This document shows, one piece after another, positions 36,485 through 48,200 of a stretch of DNA of 64,000 nt. The stretch is from positions 72,344,869 through 72,408,868 of the forward strand of contig JAVHZZ010000006.1 in NCBI GenBank assembly GCA_036250195.1. The letters are read 5' to 3'. Each line of letters starts with the position of its first letter. The stretch's first letter is position 1. The notes beneath the pieces were generated by a model, which was not told the DNA's origin, searched no databases, and saw only the letters and a program-made list of their open reading frames with translations. A program made the translations under genes and the position numbers. The stretch comes from Mixophyes australis (Eukaryota > Chordata > Amphibia > Anura > Limnodynastidae).

Positions 36485-36960
36485 GACATTATTTTGCAGG
36501 ATTACTATATTAGACACATAGAAAACAGCACATCATATACTTTACATATACACATATGTACAGTTTTAGCACTGGCATAAGAACAAGTAAACATCAATGG
36601 TGACTCTTGGCAACTCAACATGAAGAAACAAACAAATAAAACAACCCAGCACAATGAAACAGACTATCAGTATGCATACTACACACATCAGGGTTCACCT
36701 CTGCTGACATTACACAATGAGCCCACATATTTAGCATTCGTCTGTTCCGCCGCTTTGCTATTGCTGCCAGGGAAAGGGTTAATCATGTAATAGATTGTGG
36801 CTTTAAAAAAAAAATGTAGCAGAAAAGGGTCAGGGTCACAAGGGGAGGGGGTGTGGTAGAGAACTTGGATACCGCTCAAAGAAGTCTCTACAGAAGCTGG
36901 TGCACTGGTAACAGAAATTAAATTTAGGAGACTAGAAAGAGGGCTGAGTTGGGGGCTCAT
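36485..36960 (-). other. 3' UTR-like stretch
   Basis: Read on the minus strand, the text leading to the AATAAA has mixed-sequence UTR character without repeats. The 90-codon minus frame at 36960-36688 has no recognised domain. Confidence 0.25.
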
Positions 36961-39312
36961 CTCTGAGAGAAGCCAGCACTGTGATGCAGGGGTTGATGGA
37001 AAAAGCAGAGATTATCTCAGACAAGTTGAGTGGGCTGTGTGGAGAGGAAGAGCAGACAGGCAGTGTGGGGTGCATGCAGGGTAGACGGACAGATCAACTC
37101 TTCTGTCTGCAGAAACTTATTAGATCTGTGCACGTTCAAGGCAATACAGAGAGAGATACATTATAAAATAAATGCACAAATAAAATACACCACTCTCCCT
37201 GATTCTACAACACATATCTCACTAGTGTCTGTTACCCCTTCACCCATACAGAAGAATATTGGTGTGGCTACATACAAGAAAATGCCAGTGATATCACGTG
37301 TCCAATACGATTGCTTTCACCTGCATTTGGTCATTGGAACCAATAGATTCCATCCCCATATACCTGTTTACATGTTTTTATTATTGTTAAAAATGGCATG
37401 ACTTTAAACACCAGTGGATAACAGGCCTAAAAGTGGGCAGAACACACAATTGCGATGTAGATGCCTTTGGGAGACAGCACGTGAGCTTATTCATAGAGAT
37501 TGGTACCTGACATCTGACAATTGGGAAAAGGAATAGGATTTAGAAATAAATAGAGGAACAGTCAAGAAGTAAGGTATGTCCCACTGGCTTGCAAAAGCAT
37601 AGGGTTCCTAGATATAATATAGTTAAACCCATCCTGTTTAGCAATTTTTGCCATTTGGACTGGGTTTGTATAAGTAGTAATAGAAATCTGCCAAAAAATG
37701 TGGGGGATATGACATTGAGTGGCAGCTAGCACTGTTGATCATCATCATCATCATGTACCCACAAGCTTTTCTCTTGGTTGGAAAGGCAGGAGCACTTTGT
37801 AAAAGTCTTCATGACCCTACCACTCCAGTCAACACAGAGTGTTGTTGAACTTGTTCCATAACTGCCTACATGATTTAATTCACCCAGGGTTTATTGCTCT
37901 ACTCCCCCCTGCCCTTACGTCCCCTTTGAAATAACCAGACTTGGAACCAGTGTCAACAATGACACACTGCCTGACTAATATTCATGAGTTTCTCTTTCCT
38001 ATTTAATCGATAGGTTACATTCCTATAAATATTAGGTCCACCCACCAAATGGCTGATTCCTCTGTGAAAGTCCCCCTTAAGGAATTGCAGTCATGAAGCT
38101 AGTATTTGCCAATTTAGATTGGAATGGTTGTGTTCTGTGGAGCATTTGTTTAAGAGCATATTATTTGTTTGTTTTCTACATCTTCCCTTACTTATTTTAG
38201 ATCCTCAGTAAACTGAGTATGTATATAAGTATACAAAAGTAATCTGGGACAAATTGCCCAGCGCCAACCTGCTTAAACCATACACACGCAGCAAAATTAT
38301 GCCCTACCTTCTTCTAAGACATTCTACTTTCAGGGTCTGAGAACTGGGACAGTGCTTGACAATTTGGTATAATATAAAAGGGATAGGAACAGCTTCAGAG
38401 CCTTGTGAAGAGCTGGATGCAAGTCCCCTTGTGTAGCGTAAACTGCATATTTCACTACTGCTCATGCCCACAAAAAAGACTTGTGATAGACTCTGCATAC
38501 AGACGCAAGCATATCTTGTGTATACGACTCCTTATGCTTATTGGGGCAGATCGTGGAAGGCAAGGGGCGTGCAAGGGTAGGCAAAGCGACCAATGTAGAC
38601 CTGGATGCAGACGTAGATATGACAATTGCAGACTAAGTTTTGTTAAGATTTCTATTTAGCCAGTCAGTATATTATGCTTAAATGTCTATTTTGAATCACT
38701 TCATTATTTGGTCATAATTTACGTTGCTATATGGCTTCATTCTGGAAATATGGATCTAATGCAAGCCTACTTGCTACAAGGGGGTATTAAATCTGATTAG
38801 GATTTTTGAGAATGTAAAAAAAACGACCAGTACAAATATTCATTAAACATTGACAATGGCTAATGACCCTGAGTGCATGTACCTAATCCTGTTCTATATA
38901 TAAAATAGAGTCAGCCCAAAGATAGAGGCTGATGTGCTCTGCCTGAGTAGATAAAACGGTGTACATGTCGATTTAAAGGGTTCTATCAGAATAATTTATA
39001 ATTTATAATTTTACATATTTAGGTAATTGGAAGCCACTTTCACAATGTCAACTTTTTATTTTTAGAATTTTTTGGGCCAATAACGTGTTTCTGGCGGACA
39101 TCGTCTGTGCATTAGTGGCAGCACATGCCAGTATCCATGGGTATTCATTGTGGAATTGATGGGTGGCCAGCATTCTGAATCCTCCCTTCAGAGGTTTGGG
39201 TTTGGCTAGTAACCGAGTGGGTGCATTGGACATACAGCTTAAGCAGGGACAGGAAGCAGTAAATTACATTTTGCAGTTTAGAAGAGATTGCTGCTGTAAC
39301 TTCCTGGAGAGC
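36961..39312. other. Intergenic, nothing recognised
   Basis: Only a short (ATC)n run at about 37739-37754. No host exon or transposon identified. Confidence 0.4.
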
Positions 39313-39316
39313 TTAA

Positions 39317-41218
39317 AGGGTAACTCCACTCAAAAATGCTGAACAATGTTTGTTTTTGGCTAACATAAACTCTTTGTGTTAGGTACTACAACTTCTGATA
39401 CTTGACGTTATAACCCCAGAAACACTGTGTTGCTCCAATTTGAAAGATTAGTTGTGAATAACTATACATCCTTAGGTACAGGTGTAACCATGGAAACAGT
39501 GTAGCCCAAAGAGTTTATGGTTACAGATGCTGCTAAGGAAGGGTCATTGATTCACAAATCTGTGAATTTGCAGCAACACAGTATTTCTAGGATCTTAATT
39601 GTTTATTTAAACCATAAGTCTGGAGTTATGAACTAGCACAGTGCCTGTAATCACCAACTGCTTAGAGGCAGGAACTAGTACAGTGCTTGTAATCACCAAC
39701 TGCTTAGAGGCTGGAACTAGTACAGAGCCTGTAATCACCAACTGCTTAGAGGCTGAAACTAGTACGGTGCCTGTAATCGCCAACTGCTTAGAGGCTGGAA
39801 CTAGTAGAGTGCCTGTAATCGCCAACTGCTTAGAGGCTGAAACTAGTACGGTGCCTGTAATCGCCAACTGCTTAGAGGCTGGAACTAGTACAGTGCCTGT
39901 AATCACCAACTGCTTAGAGGCAGGTACTAGCACAGTGCCTGTAATCACCAACTGCTTAGAGGCAGGAACTAGTACAGTGCCTGTTATCACCAACTGCTTA
40001 GAGGCAGGTACTAGCACAGTGCCTGTAATCACCAACTGCTTAGAGGCAGGAACTAGTACAGTGCCTGTTATCACCAACTGCTTAGAGGCTGGAACTAGTA
40101 CAGTGCCTGTAATCACCAACTGCTTAGAGGCTGGAACTAGTACAGTGCCTGTAATCACCAACTGCTTAGAGGCTGGAACTAGTACAGTGCCTGTAATCAC
40201 CAACTGCTTAGAATCTGGAACTAGTACGGTGCCTGTAATCACCAACTGCTTAGAGACAGGAACTAGTACAGTGCCTGTAATCACCAACTGCTTAGAGGCT
40301 GGAACTAAAACAGTGCCTGTAATCACCAAATGCTTAGAGGCATCCAACTAGTACAGTGCCTGTAATCACCAACTGCTTAGAGGCTGGACCTAGTACAGTG
40401 CCTGTAATCACCAACTACTTAGAGGCTGGAACTAGTACAGTGCCTGTAATCACCAACTGCTTAGAGGCTGGAACTAGTACAGTGCCTGTAATCACCAACT
40501 GCTTAGAATCTGGAACTAGTACGGTGCCTGTAATCACCAACTGCTTAGAGACAGGAACTAGTACAGTGCCTGTAATCACCAACTGCTTAGAGGCTGGAAC
40601 TAGTACAGAGCCTGTTATCACCAACTGCTTAGAGGATGGAACAAGTACAGTGCCTGTAATCACCAACTGCTTAGAGGCTGGAACTAGTACAGTGCCTGTA
40701 ATCACCAACTGCTTAGAGTCAGGATTTAGTACAGTGCCTGTTATCACCAACTGCCTTTAGCAAGGAACTTGAACAGTGCCTATAGTCACCAGGTTCCTGG
40801 AGCCAGGAGCTAGCGCAGTGCCTGTAATCATCACTTGCTTGGAGCCAAGAACTAGCTCTGTACCTGTCTCTGGCTATCTACTGTGTGGACTGTGAACCTA
40901 GCACAGTGCCTGTAGACACCAGTTGCCCAGAGCAAGGCACTAGTTTTGTGCCTCCTGTTATCGGCTGCCTGGCGTCAGGAACCGGTGCTGTACCTGTGTC
41001 CATGAACATGCATTCCCTCCTACAGCTACAATTCCTGTTCCACTACCTAATGTATCAAATGAACCTCACACCTCTCTGAGTAATGTGTTGGAGCTTTATA
41101 AGTAAAATATAAGAAGTCCTATTTCAAGTATCAGGAATTATTCCACTGACATGTAGAACCCAACAAAACTTCTTTAAAAAGGAACATATTTTTGTAGTTA
41201 TTTGAGTGGAGTTACTCT
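39317..41218. mobile_element. T2/Kolobok-like (TTAA) non-autonomous transposon, 1902 bp, with minisatellite
   Basis: Ends AGGGTAACTCCACTCAAA and TTTGAGTGGAGTTACTCT are inverted. The flanks are TTAA at the left (39313-39316) and TCAA at the right (41219-41222), one mismatch from a TTAA duplication. TTAA plus AGGG fits the T2/Kolobok and piggyBac-type ends known in frogs. Most of the element is a 42-bp minisatellite. No transposase. Confidence 0.75.
39638..40760. repeat. 42-bp minisatellite, about 27 units
   Basis: Units GAACTAGTACAGTGCCTGTA then ATCACCAACTGCTTAGAGGC are very regular. The unit is 14 codons and stop-free on both strands, giving mirror open frames of 236 and 246 codons that are artefacts. 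A 1-base shift near 40340 breaks the frame. Degenerate units continue to about 41010. Confidence 0.95.
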
Positions 41219-41222
41219 TCAA

Positions 41223-41983
41223 CTAAATTGTTCTAGAACCCCATTACCCAACATCCGGGTTGCTAATATTCAAGAAACATTATTCTATTTTTAAGTTAAA
41301 AATACCTTGAAACTTTACATGATCTTTGGGGCAGCTATTTCATTCCACCTTTCGTTGTTTGTATATGTTCATGCTTTATGTATTTGAAAGTTAATCCATG
41401 AATCATACCCACAGCACAATCAATGTCTTCTCTATGTTTACCAGTCTATACAGTTGACAACTCACAAGTAGGATGATGATGACCTACCACCCCACGGTGG
41501 AGACAATCTCTATGAGGATTGTTCACATTGGGCTTAATATGTTACAAGTGGCAGCTGTATGCCTCTGTGTAATTGTGTGTGTTGGAGATTATCCAGAACA
41601 AGGTTTACCTATGAAAAACATGTCTCTGAGCATTGGTTTACTTATTTAATACTGCTGATTTGTTATTTTTGGAATATCCAGTATTCTTTAATAGAATATG
41701 TTCTAAAATGTTCTGAAACACTATGACAATCATAGGCATTAAAGTTTGGGTCAAAGCATATTTCCATAATTTCTTTTCTCCTGTTCTGTTCTTTGTCGGT
41801 GTGTTTAGAGACCACATCTCCTGGAAAATCTTCTTTCATTACAATAAAACATCTGTGTTACACCCTGGACGTGTGTTCATTCCATTGTTCAGTCACCATT
41901 ATTACAGTACGTCACAGACAGCCCTCTAGTCAGTCACATAGATCCTTCTTCCTGCTATGACCAATGGCCTTAAACGACGTGGC
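41223..41983 (-). other. Likely GCGR 3' UTR and flank
   Basis: This is the sequence between the GCGR stop codon and the TTAA-type transposon downstream. No coding sequence was recognised. It should contain the proximal 3' UTR if one of the ATTAAA signals is used. Confidence 0.35.
41645..41692 (-). terminator. Candidate GCGR polyadenylation signals (ATTAAA)
   Basis: Two ATTAAA hexamers lie on the minus strand at 41692-41687 and 41650-41645, about 290-340 bp past the stop codon. I see no AATAAA on that strand in the first few hundred bases. No strong GT-rich element was identified, so this is a guess at the 3' end. Confidence 0.25.
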
Positions 41984-42268
41984 TTAGAGGACATGCTCGG
42001 AGCTGCTCTCAGGATACTCAAAGCTATGCTGCCGCTCACTCAGCGTGATGTTCTCTGTAGTACTGCTGCCCATCTTCTCATGGTACCACATGCCATCACT
42101 GTGCCGTGATTTGCTTGCTCCATTGTTGCAGCTATCGACCAGTTTATGCTTTTCACAGACACTGCCGAGTCCAGCTCGGGGGGGTTGGCTGTAGGTATGT
42201 TTATATTCATCTTCAATGTCTTTCCCAAGTTTCCACCGTTTCCACTTCTTCAGCAGCTCAGACTGGAC
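41984..42268 (-). CDS. GCGR: GCGR coding exon 13: helix 8, C-terminal tail and stop
   Basis: 285 bp including TAA, residues 394-487. [20 protein letters not shown] is helix 8 plus the basic proximal tail, followed by EYKHTYSQ. The remaining 70 or so residues are Ser/Thr/His-rich, with clusters such as [12 protein letters not shown] that would suit GRK phosphorylation and arrestin binding, though that is inference. The acceptor is CCCCCACAG. The tail is about ten residues longer than human. Confidence 0.9.
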   Translation of the reverse strand, partial: VQSELLKKWKRWKLGKDIEDEYKHTYSQPPRAGLGSVCEKHKLVDSCNNGASKSRHSDGMWYHEKMGSSTTENITLSERQHSFEYPESSSEHVL

Positions 42269-45200
42269 CTGTGGGGGCAAACAGATTGTTGGTAAAATAA
42301 CTTCTGTGACGTACTACATTGTAGCCTCCTCACAAATCAGTCATGTTCAATGTACGCAAAATAATATAGCAAATGTTTTCCTAGTCTGCTAGATCTTCAC
42401 CCACTTCATATTTTCCTTGCTATTTTCCTCTGCTAAATACTTGTCATGCTTATCCCTGTTTATTTCTAGTCTCAAAATGCAATTCTGTGTCTTGCCGATT
42501 TCCAGTTTCCTTCCTACTGTCTCACTTCATTCATCTTGCGGGGAGACAGGGGAGAGGAGAAAGTGATGGCAGATATGAAGGGAAGATTTATGTAACGGAA
42601 GAAGAGTTATGGGGAAGGGGGGCAGCATTTTTATGGAAAAGTCCCAAACCAATGAGGCAACTCTAACTCCACCGGAGTCCAAGACCCACGGACTAATCAT
42701 TGTACCTGCTCACTTCTAGAGACACCGGGCCTGATTCATTAAGGATCTTAACTTGAGAGACTTCTTCCTGGACAAAATCATGTTACAATGCAAGGGGTGC
42801 AAATTAGCATTCTGTTTTGCACATAAGTTAAATACTGTTTTTTCATGTAACACACAAATACTTGATAGCTTATTTGTACACTGAAATTTAAAGTTGATAT
42901 TTGTGTGCTACATGAAAAAAACAGTCAGTATTTAACTTATGTGCAAAACAGAATACTAATTTGCACCCCTTGCATTGTAACATGGTTTTGTCCAGGAGAC
43001 TGAAATAAGAAGTTTCTCAAGTTAAGATCCTTAATGAATCCGGCGCTAAGTCTTGTTTTCTGCAATATCCGTCTGTCTTCATATCACACTGTTACCCCAT
43101 AGTAAGCTCTCTGCATATTTCTACACTGCCTCAGTTCATCTTCTTGCATGAAAATGCAAACACCTATGAAATGCATGTTACAGGACTTCCATTGCTATTA
43201 ATGTACATGTCTGCAGCATGTCTTCATTGGAAAAAACACCCACGTATCATGCATGTGAAGCAATTGCAGTGCAGCCATGCAGCATACGTGTGCGTGTGCA
43301 GAATAACACGACCGGTCTGGTCACTATCCCCTCCATCCGCTTCACATCACACAAATCTGCACATTTTCTCTGTTAATCAGGCACTGTCCTCCAGCCCCCA
43401 GCCCTTTACAAAACTTCCATTAAAACTTGGCTGCAGATTTTTGTTTACAGATAGACATTGGTTTACACACTTCACTATAAATAATGATGCAGATGTTCTC
43501 AGCAGGAAACCGGAGAAGTGGCAGCAAAAGAATGGTGTATATCATATATGACAGTTATGACAGGGAATGTATCACTGATTGAAAACATTAGAAGAAATGA
43601 TTCCGGGGGAAAGAATAAATACAAATAAATGATACACCCTTAAATGTATACATGTGGCATGAAGACAGCTGCTGAGAACAGCAGTATACACACAAAATAT
43701 CATAACAGACTTCAAAATGGGAAAAAGTACTTTTTTGGTATCTCTGTGCTGGGTGTAGATGAAGTGTCTCAGTGAAGTTATTGGTTGATAGTCAGGGGCT
43801 GGCTGGGATGGGGGGCAGGGGGGCATCTCCCCCACGGCCCTGTCCATAGTCGGCTACCTTGGGCTGGGTCACTTGGCCACCTGCATTTTTTTCCCTTTAA
43901 AATGTTCCTAATAGTCGAGTCTTACCCTCTGGGCTAAAATTTGCCAGCCCTCCCCTGTCGATGGTGAACTCAGAGGCTTTACTGGGCCTTTATGCAAAAT
44001 CTTAGCTATGGCCCACCTAATCATACTACTACATTATACAGTGGGCATACTACATTGCCCACTGTATAATGCAGCATCGAGTGGACTTGTACTATATATT
44101 GTTGTAAAATATATTCATTCCCCAGTGTCAACCGTGTCTCCCTTTCCCTTTAGATTGTAAGCACTAGTGAGCAAGACCCTCTTCTCTCCTGTTCCTCCTC
44201 TTTTCACTCCTCCATGGTCTTCACACCTCTATCAGTGGCTGTGATCCTGTTAGTTGTGCCCAGGCTCCTAGACACAGGTTTCAGATTGTGCCCCTTGAAC
44301 CCCATTGCCCATTAAGGCTATTATTAGCTGTGTGGAGAGTTGTACTGTATTGTCCTGTACCATGTTTTGTTTTGTTGTTTGCCATCTGTACGTCTCTGAG
44401 GACCATTTGTGGCGATCTACAAATAAAGGTTAATAATAATTATGATATACTGGGCAATGGAGATCTCATTTCTTTGTGATCCACTCCAGCGTTGTGGTAC
44501 ATCTAACTCTGCTTGTAAGCCCATGTATCATCTCTATCATTAGGTTCCTGGTGGAAGTGGAGGACACTGCAAGGCTGGATCTCCATCCTTTGGGCCCTCA
44601 CAGTAGTGGTGTAGTGTGTGGTATCAGAGTGTCTAGAAAGTACCCTGCCCTCACAGGTAGGCAGATGGCTTCTTATGGGATGACAGCCAGTCCCACAGTC
44701 CCTCTGGGGCTTGCTCGCAATCCAACCCCATTACCAGCTCCTCTGATAAGGCTGTATTGTTGTGAATACTGGTTCAGCCCTCAGTATAGCTGCTTCCACT
44801 GTGTATAAGAGGGAAGTGCACTATATACTAAACTGCCATTTGACAATATAAATAGGAAGGAAAAATAAAACATTATTATCATCATTTGTTTATATAGCGC
44901 CACTATATTACGCAGCACTTTACAGAGAATATTTAATCATTCACATCAGTCCCTGTCCCATTGGAGCTTACACTCCAATTTCTTTTTTACAGAGTGTAAA
45001 TGGCTGTACACAGCAAAGAACTCCGTTAAGAATGTGGCCTCTCTAACCTTTTGTCTAATGTCAACAGCTGTTCCACAAAATGAATGACGAAATATTCTGT
45101 ACTTTGCAGGGAACGTCCTCACTGTGCCCAATACATCGGCCAGTGCAGCCTCCTGCTCTTACATAAACACCATCATCATCCATGTTCTGTGGCAAAAAAC

Positions 45201-48200
45201 TAGTACACTTGTGTGAATTGAGGAGCTTTAGCCAATTTGCACTTAGTAAATGAGGCCCCGGACTCCAATAGAACAGCACTCCAGTTGGCCAAATGATTCT
45301 TGTAAAAGAAGAGTACTTGGCATTTGAATACATGCGACATCCTTCAGAGTTAGGAGCAAGGCAAAAAAATTGAGCAAGTTTGCTCCTGGACACGGCATGT
45401 TGTGATGCAAGGGTGCAATTTTTTATTTTTCTGCATGCACGCACACAAATGTTAGTACCTGCCCCCTACCAACTCTAAATCTGTTTGCATAATATAATCT
45501 TGCCCCCCCCCCCCCCACCCCTGGACTGCTGCATGGTTTAGCCAAGGTGCAATTCTGCCCCTTTTTTTTTTTCAATTCTTTGCCATCAATCTAAATGAGG
45601 CCCATGGTGTCTGACATAAAATTGTGCTTTTTCAAGAGTAGTTTCAGTATAATATTCCATAATCACTGATGTCCTACAGCAGCCAGAAACACTAAGGGGT
45701 ATATTTACTAAACTGCGGGTTTAAAAAAGTGGAGATGTTGCCTATAGCAACCAATCAGATTCTTGCTGTCATTTTGTAGAATGTACTAAATACATGATAA
45801 CTAGAATCTGATTGGTTGCTATAGGCAACATTCTCCACAATTTAGTAAATATACCCCTAAATAACAATATTGTTTTGTACAAAGACAATAGTGAAATAGG
45901 CCAACTTAATTTAGCCCATTAATGCTTGGGAGTACTTGTGGCTTTCATTGCCAGAGCACTTTTAGCATTTTTGGTATGTGCTGATTAAACAAGAATAATT
46001 ACTTATTAATTTACTTGTGAATTTAGCTTTTATGTGAGCAACAGGCATTTTTTTTTACTTAATTTTACTAGACCAAGTTAGACAAATAGTAAAAAAGTAA
46101 ATTTTTCCATAATGATTAAATATTAATTATTAAACCCCACTAATATGTCATAAAATATGTCCTGTCTTTTTATCTACCCAAAATGTATAGTTTACTGTAG
46201 TTTAGGCTATAACTTTTTTTTAATTCCTAATTTTCTGTTTTTTTTAGTTTTTTTTATGACTGTATCCTGGAGTAGGTGAGTGATAGTGTGGCTGCATGTG
46301 TCCAGATTAACCCGGGAGTGTGTAGTCACCATGATCATCATATGACTAGAAATAAAGCTCAGTACTTCCTTCTATATAGCTACTACGTGCAAGCATTAAG
46401 AAATAACACTGTGTAAGCGGACTTAAACTAGCCCCTCAGTTTGTGGCGTGATAGTATGTGTAAAGGGTCACAGGTATTGAAAATACTTAATTTTAACCAA
46501 ACGGGGTTAAAATTACTGTGTGTCGGCTGCCAACAGTGTCCACGAAAACAATCACTTTGGATTTTAGTCATCCCTGGAAGAAACAACCCACGGCAGCCCA
46601 TGACTATGATCATTGTTAGTGTGAGGTTATCCCTAATCCACACTAGTAGGATCCACTGGGATCCGGTCACACAGCAGGATGTACTAAATGTACACCTCCA
46701 GTGTTCTATACACGTTGGGACAAATTCTACACAGATCCAGCCAAATGACACACACACAGTACATACATTATGTATACGTATACTAAAAACACATCTGCAG
46801 TGCTAAAACTGCTAATGCAATAGTTTTATTTCCATAATGGAAACAGTCCATTCAGCTTGTCTGGTCTAAAGGGAGACGCCACACACATGAAATCGCTCCC
46901 TACACTTCCTTTAAAAGTTCTTGCACTGCATAATATTGTTGACTACACAATGTGCTGAGATTGTTCTTTGTTGCTGTAGTTATTTTAGTCTAAACATTTT
47001 ACAATGTCACCAGTACACCACAAGTCACTTACCTCTTTGTTGACAAAACAATACAGTACAGCTACCAGCATACCCTGTGGAGGAGAGATGGAGTCAAAAT
47101 CACTTCTGATAATGAGACATTGAGCAATGATATGGTGGGTTTGTGGTGGGAGAAAGAGGAGAAGGTTACCTGGAAAGAGCTAAAGAAGAGGTCAAAGAAA
47201 AGTTTGACCAGTCGCAGAGTTCCTTGTGCGGTTTCGTCTGTGATTAGCGCAAACACCACCTCGTGTATTCCAAGCAGAGGAATTAGGGTGAGCGTGGACC
47301 TGGCCAATCTGAGGAGAGACAAGGTAACAAACAGGTGAAGCTACACTGTTTCCATCCAGGTGACTTTCCTGGTCAACTACGCTTTCAATGTTCTGCAGTC
47401 TCAGTGCACTGCTATCTGCTCTCATACGTCTCTCACCTGAGTTTATAGTCTGTGTACCTCATCTGATGAGCTCGCATCTTGGACAAAAGAATCTGAATAA
47501 TCCGCATAAAAATTAAGAAGTTGATCTAAAAGTTAAAGAAAAGAAAATTGTTCATAGTTCAACTGTAAACAAAAGCAAACCTGGTCCCTGCATGCTGACA
47601 GGACTCTCTATGTGTCTTTGGCATACAATAGGTTGGCTCAGTGGTAAAAAGCATTGAATATAAGGCAATGAAGGAGAGACTTGCTGTAGATCCCAGTTTG
47701 ATCCCCAATGTTATCATTTTGTGATCTAGTTACTTTGTGTCCCCATATCCTAGGTACCGAAAAACGTGACTGTAATATATATGCTATATTTTCAAATGTG
47801 ATAATGCAGTGTTGGGTAAATCCATAAGCACTGTGTTATTACCAATATAGCAAGGAACACAGGAGAGCGTAAGATCCACCAATATGCCATGTTGTTGTTT
47901 ATGGTCCAGCACCTGAGAGTAGAAATGAAATCCACAGTTAAGGGCTGCATTACACAATGCAAGATCAACCAGTTTAGGTGCCCTTACACTGTCTTACTAT
48001 GACAGACAATTAGGTTATTTTATATTGGGTTTATGGGATCAGGATTGGTGGAAAATGCAGCGTAAAAATGACCATGTGTGTGGTCATCAGACAGCACTAA
48101 CTGCACTCTTAACCCCATGTGTGGTCATCAGACAGCACTAACTGCACTCTTAACCCCATGTGTGGTCATCAGACAGCACTAACTGCACGTTTAACCCACA

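Larger units (their letters stand above)
42269..47032 (-). other. GCGR intron 12
   Basis: 4764-bp intron. It contains palindromic MITEs (42727-43043 and 45696-45858), a hAT MITE (43793-43957) and LINE/SINE tails (44140-44450 and 44867-44990). A poly-C run lies near 45506-45517. The remainder, including 43044-43780 and 45860-47030, has nothing recognisable. Confidence 0.7.

Noticed and set aside
39607..40760. Mirror open frames of 246 and 236 codons plus 134 and 111 codons
   Set aside because: A 42-bp tandem repeat inside a transposon; both strands are open for the same reason, and a one-base shift does not disturb the repeat.
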